From Pseudomonadota bacterium (lineage in GTDB: Bacteria > Pseudomonadota > Alphaproteobacteria > Acetobacterales > Acetobacteraceae): a stretch of DNA of 64,000 bases. The DNA is taken from NCBI GenBank assembly GCA_021801255.1, contig JAJYYH010000009.1:83536-147535 (forward strand), written 5' to 3'. The stretch's first letter is position 1. Each line of letters starts with the position of its first letter. The position numbers and the translations under genes were made by a program. Below, piece after piece: positions 42,911-51,546 of this stretch. A model generated the notes under the pieces. The model was not told where the DNA came from. It saw nothing but the letters and a program-made list of their open reading frames with translations, and did not search any database.

Positions 42911-44311
42911 ATGAATGAAATCGCTGCTTCCACCGGGCTTTTCGACCGCGCCCTTCGCCGCATCACGACCGTCTGGCGGGACATGGCGGCGAGCGTCGGG
43001 CGCGAGGGTGATGACAGCATCCTCGGCCAGATGCAGGCCTGTCTCGCCGGGCGCGGCGGCGAGGTCAGTGCACGCAACCGCGCGGCCAAGCTGGCGGAAA
43101 CCTATCTTGGGCTCGATGAAGCGGGGCGCCGCGAGTTTCTCAAGACGCTGGCGGGCTTCGACAGCGATCCCGAGGCGCTGGCGCAGGCCTACGAAGCGCT
43201 CGCCGCGGCCACCGATCCGGCGCAGCAGGTAGCCCTCCGCGCCCGGCTCCGCCGTGTCCTGGAGCCGCCGCGGGCGCGGCTTTTGACGCAGTTCACCTCG
43301 ATCCCCGACGGCATGAAATTTCTCGTCGATCTGCGGGCCACCCTGCTCGAAGCCGGCAAATCCGACCCCCATCTCGCGGCCCTCGAAGCCGATCTCAAAT
43401 ATCTTCTGGCCAACTGGTTCGACCTGAGTTTTCTCGAGTTGCAGCGCATCGATTGGTCGAGCCCGGCGTCCTTGCTCGAACGCCTCGTCGGCTACGAGGC
43501 GGTGCATGAAATCCGCTCCTGGCGCGACCTCAAGAACCGCCTCGATTCCGATCGCCGCTGCTATGCGTTCTTCCATCCGCGAATGAAATTCGAGCCACTG
43601 ATTTTCGTCGAGGTCGCGCTCGTCGAGGGGCTTGCCAATAATGTCCAACACCTGCTTGACCCGAAAGCCCCGGTGCTCGATCCGCGCCAGGTGGATACGG
43701 CGATTTTCTATTCCATCAGCAATTGCCAGCGCGGCCTCGCCGGAATCAGCTTCGGCAATTTCCTGATCAAGCACGTGGTCGAGGTGTTGTCGGGGGAATT
43801 TCGCAACCTCAAGAATTTCGCGACGCTTTCGCCGATCCCGGGATTCCGCGCCTGGCTCGATGAGCGCCTGGCGGCAACCGACACGCCGCTTTTACCCGAG
43901 GAAGAAGAAGCCAATCTGCTCAAGGCACTGCCCGGCGAGACCGACGCGCGCGCTGCCATCGCGGCGGCCCTCAAGCGCCGCGGCTGGCATCGCGATCCGG
44001 CGATCGTCAAGGCGCTGGAGCCGGCGCTATTACGCCTTTCCGCGCGCTATCTGCTGGTCGAGGCGCATCCCGGCGCGCCGCGCAAGGCACGCGACCCGGT
44101 GGCGCATTTTCATCTCTCCAACGGCGCCCGCATCGAACGCATCAACATGCGCGCCGACATTTCCGAGCGCGGCCTGAAAGAAAGCGCCGGGCTGATGGTG
44201 AATTATCTCTATGATCCGGCGAAAATCGAATCCTACCACGAGGATTACGCGGGCGAGGGCAAACGCAACGCCTCGACCGCCGTCCGCCGCCTCGCGCGCG
44301 GCTGGCAGTGA
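42911..44311 (+). CDS. Malonyl-CoA decarboxylase
   Basis: 466 residues from this start (EC 4.1.1.9), converting malonyl-CoA to acetyl-CoA. The catalytic GNAT-like C-terminal domain contains the diagnostic DPVAHFHLSNGARIERIN around 405-422 with the active-site histidine, and NYLYDPAKIESYHEDY. The N-terminal helical domain covers about 1-110. Possible starts are ATG 42878, 42890 and 42911. I prefer 42911, with AGAGG eight bases upstream, because GGGAGGA lies directly against 42890. It is a lone gene with no mat or mdc operon partners, so malonyl-CoA homeostasis is the likely role. Confidence 0.92.
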   Translation: MNEIAASTGLFDRALRRITTVWRDMAASVGREGDDSILGQMQACLAGRGGEVSARNRAAKLAETYLGLDEAGRREFLKTLAGFDSDPEALAQAYEALAAATDPAQQVALRARLRRVLEPPRARLLTQFTSIPDGMKFLVDLRATLLEAGKSDPHLAALEADLKYLLANWFDLSFLELQRIDWSSPASLLERLVGYEAVHEIRSWRDLKNRLDSDRRCYAFFHPRMKFEPLIFVEVALVEGLANNVQHLLDPKAPVLDPRQVDTAIFYSISNCQRGLAGISFGNFLIKHVVEVLSGEFRNLKNFATLSPIPGFRAWLDERLAATDTPLLPEEEEANLLKALPGETDARAAIAAALKRRGWHRDPAIVKALEPALLRLSARYLLVEAHPGAPRKARDPVAHFHLSNGARIERINMRADISERGLKESAGLMVNYLYDPAKIESYHEDYAGEGKRNASTAVRRLARGWQ

Positions 44312-44345
44312 GCGCGGAGGGGCGGGGTCGAGGATCCTGGCGGCT

Positions 44346-44684
44346 CTACAACCCCGCATCCTCCGGCACGAAAATCACCCCCTCCTCCAGCCGCACCGGG
44401 ACCGCTTCAAGGGCGGCGCCGCGGCAGGGGCCGCTCAGGCAAAGGCCGGTCGCGGGGTCGAAGGTCGCGCCGTGGGTGGCGCAGACAACGACGCTGCCAT
44501 CGGGGCTCAGAAAATCGTCGGGCTGCCAGTTGAGCGGCGCGCCGAGATGCGGGCAGGAATTGACATAGACCAACGCCGTCTCGCCCCGGCGCAGCGCGAA
44601 GAGGCCGGTGAAGCCGCCCGGCGCGGGGGGAAAGCCGCGCGACGTGCCGGGTGCGATATCCGAGAGGCGGCAGAGCGCGCGCAT
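44346..44684 (-). CDS. Rieske [2Fe-2S] ferredoxin-type protein
   Basis: A 112-residue small Rieske protein. The cluster ligands are CPH (C44, H46) and CATH (C68, H71), in the C-x-H ... C-x2-H pattern. There is no signal peptide or membrane anchor, so it is a soluble ferredoxin or a NirD-like domain. Its ATG overlaps the stop of the upstream EVE-domain gene in a TAATG junction, making the last gene of a three-gene unit. The redox partner is not evident. Confidence 0.85.
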   Translation of the reverse strand: MRALCRLSDIAPGTSRGFPPAPGGFTGLFALRRGETALVYVNSCPHLGAPLNWQPDDFLSPDGSVVVCATHGATFDPATGLCLSGPCRGAALEAVPVRLEEGVIFVPEDAGL

Positions 44685-45118
44685 TATGCGCCCCGCCAAC
44701 CGCCCATGGCGCAGAGGATTTCGGCGTGGGCGCGGGCAATCGGCAGCACCGAAAGCCGTGACTGGCGGATCAGCGCGAGATCGGCCAACCGCGGCTCGGC
44801 CTTGATGGCGGCGAGGCTTACCGGGCGGGGCAGGGGCGCGATGGCGCGGACATCGACCGCGACCCAGTCACCGCTCGCGGCGGTGGGGTCGGGATAGGCC
44901 TCGCGCACCACAGCGATGATGCCGACGATCTCGCGCCCGGTATTGGAATGGTAGAAAAAAGCGCGATCACCGAGGCGCATCGCCTTGAGGTTGTTTTTGG
45001 CGGCGTGGTTGCGCACGCCGGTCCAGGGCTCGACGCCGTTGCGCACTTGATCGTCCCAGGAAAACGCCTCCGGCTCGGATTTGACCAGCCAGGCGGGGAG
45101 GGCGGGCTGCCCTGTCAT
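44684..45118 (-). CDS. EVE domain-containing protein
   Basis: A 144-residue EVE (PUA-like) domain protein. The family signature is WLVKSEPEAFSWDD near residue 10, followed by WTGVRNHAAKNNLKAM, GDRAFFYHSNTGREIVGI and VAVDVRAI. EVE domains bind modified bases in DNA or RNA. It overlaps the upstream YciI-like gene by four bases and the downstream Rieske gene by one. Confidence 0.92.
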   Translation of the reverse strand: MTGQPALPAWLVKSEPEAFSWDDQVRNGVEPWTGVRNHAAKNNLKAMRLGDRAFFYHSNTGREIVGIIAVVREAYPDPTAASGDWVAVDVRAIAPLPRPVSLAAIKAEPRLADLALIRQSRLSVLPIARAHAEILCAMGGWRGA

Positions 45119-45408
45119 GCCAGCATCTGTCCGTCGCGGAACACCGAACGGAAGGGGCGGATCAGCATGCTTTCGAACAATTCGGCCTGGGCATAGGGGT
45201 CGGCGGCGACCAGGGCCTCGACTGCGGCGCGGCTCGCGGCGTCGAGGATCAGCAGGCTGCCGATCGGCTGGCCGGCGGCATCGAGCAGCGGACCGGCCTG
45301 GATCACGTGCGCGGCATGCGATTTCCAGTAATCGAGATGGCGCGGCCGGGTCGCTTGACGGAGATCAAGGCTTGCCGGCTTATCCGTGCAGATGATGGCG
45401 AACAGCAT
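45115..45408 (-). CDS. YciI family protein
   Basis: A 97-residue dimeric alpha+beta barrel protein of the YciI type. It begins MLFAIICTDKPASLDLR, with the typical RPRHLDYWKS segment (His/Asp active-site region) and a C-terminal DPYAQAELFESMLIRPFR. The biochemical role of the family is largely unknown. It is the first gene of the yciI-EVE-Rieske minus-strand unit and diverges from ccmC across 79 bases. Confidence 0.9.
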   Translation of the reverse strand: MLFAIICTDKPASLDLRQATRPRHLDYWKSHAAHVIQAGPLLDAAGQPIGSLLILDAASRAAVEALVAADPYAQAELFESMLIRPFRSVFRDGQMLA

Positions 45409-45487
45409 GAACCTCTCCCGAAAGCTTGCGCAGGCGCCGAGAATAGAAGCAAGGCCGTCCGGCTTCAAACCGGCGCGCGGAGGCTCT

Positions 45488-46291
45488 ATGCTGCGCGCCG
45501 TGTCCGCTTCATCCCCCCTCGCGCCGCCGCGCGGCGCGCGCGGCCTGCACCGCTTCGCCAATCCCGGGCGCTTCCTGCGCCTCGCCGGGCGGGTGCTGCC
45601 GTGGCTCACCGCCGCGGGCCTCGCGCTCTCGGCGGTGGGGCTGGTCTGGGGTCTGTTTTTCGCCCCCGCCGACTGGCAGCAGGGCGACGCGGTGCGCATC
45701 ATGTATGTTCATGTGCCGGCGGCCTGGCTCGCATCGGCGGGCTATTTCGCGCTGGCGATCGCCTCCGCGGTCGCGCTGGTCTGGCGCCACCCGCTCGCTG
45801 ATCTCGCCGCCGTCGAGATCGCCCCGGTGGGCGCGGCCTTCACCGCCATCTGCCTGATCACCGGCAGCCTCTGGGGCAAGCCGATGTGGGGGGCGTGGTG
45901 GGTCTGGGATGCGCGCCTGACCTCGGTGCTGGTGCTGTTTTTTCTCTATCTCGGCCATATCGCGCTGACCCGGGCCTTCGACAGCCCGGAGCGCGGCTAT
46001 CGCGCCGGCGCCATCTTGGCCCTGGTCGGCGTGGTCAATCTGCCGATCATCAAGTTCAGCGTCGATTGGTGGAACACGCTGCATCAGCCGGCGACGATTT
46101 CGCTATTCGGCGCGCCCACCATGTATATCGGCATGCTGTGGCCGCTCTTGTTCACCGCTCTCGGCGCGACGCTGATTTTCGCCGCCCTGGTGCTGGCGCG
46201 GCTTTCCGCGGCGGTGCTGGAGCGACGCATCCGTGCTCTGCTGGCGGCGACGGCGCGGGATTATGTCGCCGAGGAGGGTCATCTGGCATGA
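45488..46291 (+). CDS. ccmC: Heme exporter protein CcmC
   Basis: A 267-residue inner-membrane protein with about six hydrophobic segments. The WWD heme-handling motif is WGAWWVWDARLTSVLVLF around 138-155. Periplasmic histidines are in YVHVPAAW near 75 and in NTLHQPA near 198. It loads heme onto CcmE in cytochrome c maturation. GGAGG precedes ATG 45488. It is the first gene of the ccmCDEFGHI run; ccmA and ccmB are not in this window. Confidence 0.94.
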   Translation: MLRAVSASSPLAPPRGARGLHRFANPGRFLRLAGRVLPWLTAAGLALSAVGLVWGLFFAPADWQQGDAVRIMYVHVPAAWLASAGYFALAIASAVALVWRHPLADLAAVEIAPVGAAFTAICLITGSLWGKPMWGAWWVWDARLTSVLVLFFLYLGHIALTRAFDSPERGYRAGAILALVGVVNLPIIKFSVDWWNTLHQPATISLFGAPTMYIGMLWPLLFTALGATLIFAALVLARLSAAVLERRIRALLAATARDYVAEEGHLA

Positions 46292-46425
46292 ACCATCTGC
46301 CGTTCATCATCGCCGCCTACGCCGTGGCCTTCGTTGTCCCGGTGGTTTTCGGGCTTGAAGCAAGATGGCGGCTGGCCCGCGCCCGGGCGCGGCTGGCGGC
46401 ACTCGAAACCCGGCGGCGGCGATGA
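46288..46425 (+). CDS. ccmD: Heme exporter protein CcmD
   Basis: A 45-residue single-pass protein with one membrane helix (PFIIAAYAVAFVVPVVFGLEA) and a very basic C-terminus. CcmD helps release holo-CcmE from the CcmABC complex. It overlaps ccmC and ccmE by four bases on each side; size and position identify it. Confidence 0.9.
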   Translation: MNHLPFIIAAYAVAFVVPVVFGLEARWRLARARARLAALETRRRR

Positions 46426-46922
46426 AGCGCAAGCATCGCCGGCTCGCTATTCTGCTCGCCTGCGGCCTCGGTCTCGGCTCGGCGGCGGCGCTGACCTTGC
46501 TGGCGTTTCGCGATAATCTGGTGTTTTTCGTCACCCCCTCCGATCTCGCCGGCCGGGCCAAGCCGGGCGAGACGCTGCGGCTGGGCGGGCTGGTCGAGAA
46601 GGGCAGCGTGGTGCGCGAGGTGGTGGACGGGCAGCCCGGTGTGCGCTTTCGCGTGAGCGATGGGCGCGCGAGCGTGGAGGTCTCCTTCATCGGCGTGCTC
46701 CCCGATCTTTTCCGCGAGGGCCAGGGCGTGGTGACGCTTGGCACCCTCGCCCCCGATGGCCATTTCATTGCCGCCGAAGTGCTTGCCAAGCACGACGAGA
46801 CCTACATGCCGAAAGAGGTGGTGGAGGCGCTCAAGAAAAGTGGCCATTGGCAGCCGGCCGACGGGCCAGCCCCGCCGGCGGCGACCTGGAACACCCTCAA
46901 CGTTACGAAAAACGGCGGATGA
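46422..46922 (+). CDS. ccmE: Cytochrome c maturation heme chaperone CcmE
   Basis: A 166-residue membrane-anchored periplasmic heme chaperone. An N-terminal signal anchor covers about 7-28, followed by an OB-fold. The heme-binding histidine is in LAKHDETYMP (H124, with Y128), the covalent-attachment motif of the HxxxY type. It receives heme from CcmC and passes it to CcmF. It overlaps ccmD by four bases. Confidence 0.95.
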   Translation: MKRKHRRLAILLACGLGLGSAAALTLLAFRDNLVFFVTPSDLAGRAKPGETLRLGGLVEKGSVVREVVDGQPGVRFRVSDGRASVEVSFIGVLPDLFREGQGVVTLGTLAPDGHFIAAEVLAKHDETYMPKEVVEALKKSGHWQPADGPAPPAATWNTLNVTKNGG

Positions 46923-46932
46923 GAGGCGTCGC

Positions 46933-48897
46933 ATGATCCCCGAACTCGGCCATTTCGCCCTCGCCCTCGCCGTGGTGCTGGCGGGAAGCCAGGCGGTGCT
47001 GCCGCTCTGGGGGGCTGAGCGGCGCGACCCGGCGCTGATGGCGAGCGCGCCGCCGCTCGCCATCGGGCAGTTTCTGGCGCTGGCGCTGGCTTTCGGCGCG
47101 TTGGTGTGGAGCAGCGTGGTGTCGGATTTCTCGGTGCTCAATGTCGCGGAGAACAGCCAGAGCCTGAAGCCGCTGCTCTATAAAATCACCGGCGCCTGGG
47201 GCGACCACGAGGGCTCGATCCTGCTCTGGTGCCTCATTCTGGCGATCTGCGGCGCCGCTGTCGGCATCTTCGGCGGGGCCCTGCCAGCGGCCTTGCGGGC
47301 CCGGGTGATCGGCGTGTTGGGCGCCACCTCGGCCGGCTTTGTGCTGTTCTCCCTCACCGTCAGCAATCCCTTCGTGCGGCTCTGGCCGGCGCCGATGGAG
47401 GGGCGGGGGATGAACCCGCTGCTCGAAGATCCCGGGCTGGCTTTTCATCCGCCTATTCTCTATGCCGGCTATGTCGGCTTCGCCATCCCCTTCGCCTTCG
47501 CCCTCGCCGCCCTGATCGAGGGCCGGGTGGATGCCGCCTGGGGACGCTGGGTGCGGCCCTGGGCGCTTGCCGCCTGGGCGTTTCTCACCGGCGGCATCGC
47601 GCTCGGCTCCTGGTGGTCCTATTACGTGCTCGGCTGGGGCGGCTACTGGTTCTGGGATCCGGTGGAAAACGCCTCGCTGCTGCCCTGGCTCGCCGGCACG
47701 GCGCTCTTGCACTCGGCGATCGTCGTGGAAAAGCGCGAGGCGCTCAAGATCTGGACGGTGCTGCTGGCGATCGGGACGTTTTCGCTGAGCCTCTGCGGCA
47801 CGTTTCTCGTCCGCTCGGGCATTCTCAATTCGGTGCACGCCTTCGCCAATGATCCGGCGCGCGGGGTGTTCATCCTGGTCCTGCTCGCGCTCGTCATCGG
47901 CACCGCGCTGGGGCTGTTCGCGTGGCGCGCGCCGCGCCTGATGCCGACCGGGGTGTTCGCGCCGCTCTCGCGCGAGGGCGCGCTGGTGGTGAACAACATT
48001 CTGCTCTGTGCGATCGCCGCCGTGGTCTTCACCGGCACCACCTATCCGCTCTTCGCGCAGCTTCTGGCGGGCGCCCAGATCAGCGTCGGTGCGCCGTTTT
48101 TCAACGCGACCGTGCTGCCGCTCGCCATCCCGCTGTTCGCGGCGATGGTGGTGGGGCCGATGCTGTCGTGGAAGCGCGCGCAACTGGCGCCGGCGCTGCT
48201 CCGCCTGTGGTGGGTGGCGCTCGCCGCTCTCCTGGTGGGGCTGATCTCCGCCTGGGGCTGGGCGGCGCTGCCGGCGCTCGGCTTCGCGGGTGCGGCCTGG
48301 CTCGTGCTCGGCGCCTTCGCCCCGATCGTCGAGCGGGCGCGGCTGTTTCGCCTGCCACTTGGCGCGAGTTGGGTCCGGCTCTCGGGCGTGCCGCTCGCGG
48401 CCTGGGGCGGGGTGATCGCCCATGCCGGCCTCGGTCTCACCACAGCCGGGCTGTCCGGCATGGCGCTCGCCGAGCATCGCATCGTCGCGGTGCATCCCGG
48501 CGAGACCGTCGCGGTCGGCGGCTATGACTGGACGCTGCTCGGGCTGCGCGACGCGCCGGGGCCGAATTATACCGCCCGGCTCGCCGAAATCCGCGTCGCC
48601 CGCGATGGCCGCACCGTAGCGATCCTGACGCCGGGGCGGCGGAGCTATCCGTTGCAGCGCACCACCACCACCGAGACCGCGATCCGCACCAACCTGGCGC
48701 GCGATCTCTATGCCGTGCTCGGCGAGGAGCATGACGGGACGGCGGTGCTCCGGCTTCATGTCAACCCGCTGGCGCCCTGGATCTGGCTCGGCGCGCTGGT
48801 GATGGCGCTGGGCGGCGGGCTGTCGCTGGCCGATCGGCGCTTGCGCATCGGCGCGCCCCTCCGGCGCGGCGCGGCGGCGCGGGCGGCCTCGGCATGA
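46933..48897 (+). CDS. ccmF: Heme lyase subunit CcmF
   Basis: A 654-residue polytopic membrane protein. The WWD domain GWGGYWFWDPVENASLLPWL is split around 237-256, with conserved periplasmic histidines in the flanking loops and a GDHEGSILLWCLI segment near 95-107. With CcmH and CcmI it ligates heme to apocytochromes c. It lies 10 bases after ccmE and overlaps ccmG by four bases. Confidence 0.96.
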   Translation: MIPELGHFALALAVVLAGSQAVLPLWGAERRDPALMASAPPLAIGQFLALALAFGALVWSSVVSDFSVLNVAENSQSLKPLLYKITGAWGDHEGSILLWCLILAICGAAVGIFGGALPAALRARVIGVLGATSAGFVLFSLTVSNPFVRLWPAPMEGRGMNPLLEDPGLAFHPPILYAGYVGFAIPFAFALAALIEGRVDAAWGRWVRPWALAAWAFLTGGIALGSWWSYYVLGWGGYWFWDPVENASLLPWLAGTALLHSAIVVEKREALKIWTVLLAIGTFSLSLCGTFLVRSGILNSVHAFANDPARGVFILVLLALVIGTALGLFAWRAPRLMPTGVFAPLSREGALVVNNILLCAIAAVVFTGTTYPLFAQLLAGAQISVGAPFFNATVLPLAIPLFAAMVVGPMLSWKRAQLAPALLRLWWVALAALLVGLISAWGWAALPALGFAGAAWLVLGAFAPIVERARLFRLPLGASWVRLSGVPLAAWGGVIAHAGLGLTTAGLSGMALAEHRIVAVHPGETVAVGGYDWTLLGLRDAPGPNYTARLAEIRVARDGRTVAILTPGRRSYPLQRTTTTETAIRTNLARDLYAVLGEEHDGTAVLRLHVNPLAPWIWLGALVMALGGGLSLADRRLRIGAPLRRGAAARAASA

Positions 48898-49475
48898 GTG
48901 GGGCGAGGCCGGCGCGCGTGCTGCCGCGGCGGCTGCTGCTCGCCCTGCCCCTGGTCGCGGCGGCGGCGGGGGGGCTCGGCTTCTATGCCCTGCTGCGGCG
49001 GATGGAGGCCGGGCGCTATGACCCGCACGGGGTCGATAACCCCCTGGTCGGCCACGCCATTCCCACGTTCGCCGCGCTCCCGGCGCAGGCCCCGGCGACG
49101 ACTGGCTTCGGTGCGGCCGATCTGCGCGCGGCGGGACGGCCGGTGCTGGTCAATTTCTTCGCCTCCTGGTGCGTGCCCTGCCGCATCGAGCACCCGCAAC
49201 TGATGGCGCTCGCGCGGGCCGGCGTGCCGCTCTGGGGCATCGCCTATAAGGACCATGAAGCGGCGGCCGAGGCCCTGCTGGCCGAGGAGGGTAACCCCTA
49301 CCACCAGCTCGCGCGGGACGAAAGCGGGCGGGTGTCGATCGACTGGGGTATTTACGGCGTGCCAGAGACTTTTCTGATCGACCGCGCCGGCATCGTGCGC
49401 GGCCATTGGGCGGGCCCGCTCAGCGCCGATCTGGTGGCGAGCGAGGTGCGCCCCATGCTCGGGAAATATGCGTGA
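48894..49475 (+). CDS. ccmG: Thiol:disulfide interchange protein CcmG/DsbE
   Basis: A 193-residue membrane-tethered thioredoxin-like reductant. An N-terminal anchor covers about 12-34. The active site is WCVPC (C93, C96), with the cis-Pro segment GVPETFLID near 157. It keeps apocytochrome heme-binding cysteines reduced. It is coupled at both ends, by a four-base overlap with ccmF and a one-base overlap with ccmH. Confidence 0.95.
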   Translation: MSGARPARVLPRRLLLALPLVAAAAGGLGFYALLRRMEAGRYDPHGVDNPLVGHAIPTFAALPAQAPATTGFGAADLRAAGRPVLVNFFASWCVPCRIEHPQLMALARAGVPLWGIAYKDHEAAAEALLAEEGNPYHQLARDESGRVSIDWGIYGVPETFLIDRAGIVRGHWAGPLSADLVASEVRPMLGKYA

Positions 49476-49933
49476 TGCGGGTGATGCATGCCCTGATTTT
49501 TGCTTTCCTGCTGGTCCTGCCGGTGGCCGCCGCCTGGGCGATCAGCGATCCGGCGGAAATGCTCAAGGATCCGCGACAGGAAGCGCGCGCCGAGGCGATC
49601 GGGCGGCAATTGCGCTGTCTGGTCTGCCAGAACGAGAGCATCGAGGACAGCCAGGCCGATCTCGCCCGCGACCTGCGCCAGGTGGTGCGCCAGCATGTCG
49701 CGGCGGGTGAGAAGGATCAGCAGATCATCGCCTGGATGGTCGCGCGCTATGGCAATTTCGTCCGCCTGCGTCCACCGTTTGAGCCGCTCACCTGGGTGCT
49801 CTGGGCCTCGCCGGTCCTGGCTTTGGTGGGAGGCGCGCTGGTCGTTGCCTTCGCGATGCGCCAGAAGCGCCCGCCGCCTCAGCCCTTGAGCGCCGCCGAG
49901 AAACGCAAGCTCGGGGATTTGTTGAAGTCGTGA
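49475..49933 (+). CDS. ccmH: Cytochrome c maturation protein CcmH (CycL type)
   Basis: 152 residues. The signal peptide ends near AWA (about 22). The redox motif is RCLVC (C48, C51), in the family context LRCLVCQNESIEDS. A C-terminal membrane helix covers about 108-128. It is the short CcmH that works with a separate CcmI. ATG 49475 overlaps the ccmG stop by one base. Confidence 0.94.
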   Translation: MRVMHALIFAFLLVLPVAAAWAISDPAEMLKDPRQEARAEAIGRQLRCLVCQNESIEDSQADLARDLRQVVRQHVAAGEKDQQIIAWMVARYGNFVRLRPPFEPLTWVLWASPVLALVGGALVVAFAMRQKRPPPQPLSAAEKRKLGDLLKS

Positions 49934-50634
49934 TCTGGCTGGTTTTTGCCCTGGCGACGGCGGCGTGTCTGGCCCCGCTCGCGGTTTCGCTGCTGCGCCG
50001 CCATTTTGCCGCGCGCGGCCGGCGCGAGGCGGCGCTGGCGCTCTATCGCGCGCAGCTGGCCGAGCTGGAGCGCGAGCGCGCCGAGGGGCGCGTCGCCGAG
50101 GGCGAATTCGCCGCCGCAGAGCTTGAAGTGCAGCGCCGCTTGCTGGCGGCGGCGAGCGAGACCGAGCCGGCCGCGGGGCCGGTGGCGCGCCGGCCGATCC
50201 TGATCGCGCTCGCCCTCGTGCCGGTGGCGGCGCTGGCGCTCTATCTGCCGGGCGGCCTGCCGTTTCTGCCCGCGGCCCCGCTGGCGCCGCGTCTGGCGGA
50301 AGCGCAGCAGGCGGATGCGCTGATCGCGGCGCTGCGGGCGCGGCTGGCAACGATGGACCCGGCCTCGCCCCGCCGGCGTGAGGGTTTTGTCCTGCTCGGC
50401 AATGCCGAGAGCGAGCGGGGTAACGCGGGGGCAGCGGCGGATGCGTGGCGGACGGCTCTGGCGAGTGGGTTTGATCCGACGCTTGCCGCCGAGACCGCCG
50501 AGGCGATGAGCGAGGCGGCGGGCCACGTGACGCCGGAGGCATTGGCGCTCTTCAAACAGGCGCTGGCGGCAGCGCCCCCGGATGCGCCCTGGCGCGGCCT
50601 CGTTCAGCAGCGGTTGAACGAGGCCGGGATGTAG
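49930..50634 (+). CDS. ccmI: Cytochrome c maturation protein CcmI (CycH), short form
   Basis: A 234-residue protein starting with GTG inside the ccmH stop (GTGA). It has an N-terminal membrane helix (about 1-20), a coiled-coil-like ARGRREAALALYRAQLAELERE segment (split, about 28-50) and a second hydrophobic helix near 95-112. A short TPR-like region follows (LLGNAESERGNAGAAADAW). Typical alphaproteobacterial CycH proteins are considerably longer, so the apocytochrome-binding TPR domain is reduced here. It ends the ccm run. Confidence 0.88.
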   Translation: MIWLVFALATAACLAPLAVSLLRRHFAARGRREAALALYRAQLAELERERAEGRVAEGEFAAAELEVQRRLLAAASETEPAAGPVARRPILIALALVPVAALALYLPGGLPFLPAAPLAPRLAEAQQADALIAALRARLATMDPASPRRREGFVLLGNAESERGNAGAAADAWRTALASGFDPTLAAETAEAMSEAAGHVTPEALALFKQALAAAPPDAPWRGLVQQRLNEAGM

Positions 50635-50703
50635 GTTTTCCCAGGGAACCGATCGCCATTTTCGATGCCGGAAACATAAAGCCAGGCGCAGGACTTGCGA
50701 AAA

Positions 50704-51546
50704 TTATGGCGCTGGGTCGGCGGGCGGGCGCTGGAGGCGCGGGTCGAGCCAATCGCGCAGGCCGTCACCGAGCAGATTGAGGCCGAGCACCGCCAGCATG
50801 ATCGCGAGACCGGGGAAAATCGCCAGCCGGGGTGCCGCGAAGATATAGGTCTGCGCATCGTTCAGCATCCGCCCCCAGCTCGGCGCCGGTGGCTGCGTGC
50901 CGAGCCCGACATAGGATAACCCCGCCTCGGCGAGAATCGCCAACGCAAACTGGATGCTCGCCTGGACCACCAAGGGGGCCGCGATATTGGGCAGGATATG
51001 GGCGCGCGAGATGGCCAGATCACCCCGCCCAAAGACCTTTGCCGCAATGACGAAGCCACGGGCACCGACCGCGCGCGCCGTCCCGCGCGTCAGGCGCGCG
51101 AATACCGGCACGTTGAAAATGCCAATCGCCAGCATTGCGTTCCTCGCCCCTGGCCCGGCGAGCGCGGTGATGACGACCGCCGTCAGCAGCGCCGGGAAGG
51201 AAAACACCAGATCGGCCGCGCGCATCAAAAAATCATCGATGATGCCGCCTCGCGCCGCGGCGAACAGCCCGAGCGGCACGCCAACGCCCATGCCGATCAC
51301 CACCGCCAATACCGCGACCGCGAGCGAATTGCGCGCGCCCGCCATCAGCATGGAAAAAACGTCGCGCCCGAGCGGGTCGGTGCCCAGCCAATGCGTCGCC
51401 GAGGGACTGGCGAGGCGGTGCGCGATGTCGATCGCGCTCGGTGCGTAGGGCGTCCAGACCAGCGAGACCAGCGCCATGCCGAACAACGCCGCGCTGATCG
51501 CGCCGCCCACCACCATTGCCGGGCCGAGGCGCGCCAGGGTTTTCAT
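50704..51546 (-). CDS. ABC transporter permease, peptide/nickel type (DppC-like)
   Basis: A 280-residue inner-membrane permease with about six hydrophobic segments. The N-terminal OppC_N-like region is followed by HWLGTDPLGRDVFSMLMAGAR, a DppC-family signature (split here). The EAA loop near 195-210 ends in RAHILPNIAAPL. It overlaps the upstream permease by four bases. Substrates of the family include dipeptides, oligopeptides and nickel; which applies here is not visible. Confidence 0.9.
   Translation of the reverse strand: MKTLARLGPAMVVGGAISAALFGMALVSLVWTPYAPSAIDIAHRLASPSATHWLGTDPLGRDVFSMLMAGARNSLAVAVLAVVIGMGVGVPLGLFAAARGGIIDDFLMRAADLVFSFPALLTAVVITALAGPGARNAMLAIGIFNVPVFARLTRGTARAVGARGFVIAAKVFGRGDLAISRAHILPNIAAPLVVQASIQFALAILAEAGLSYVGLGTQPPAPSWGRMLNDAQTYIFAAPRLAIFPGLAIMLAVLGLNLLGDGLRDWLDPRLQRPPADPAP

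Noticed and set aside
46903..48759. 618-codon minus-strand open frame opposite ccmF
   Set aside because: Charge-rich shadow of a hydrophobic membrane protein gene.
50600..50760. Minus-strand frame reading CAWLYVSGIENGDRFPG in the ccmI/permease gap
   Set aside because: No start or ribosome site of its own, and it overlaps the ends of two genuine genes.
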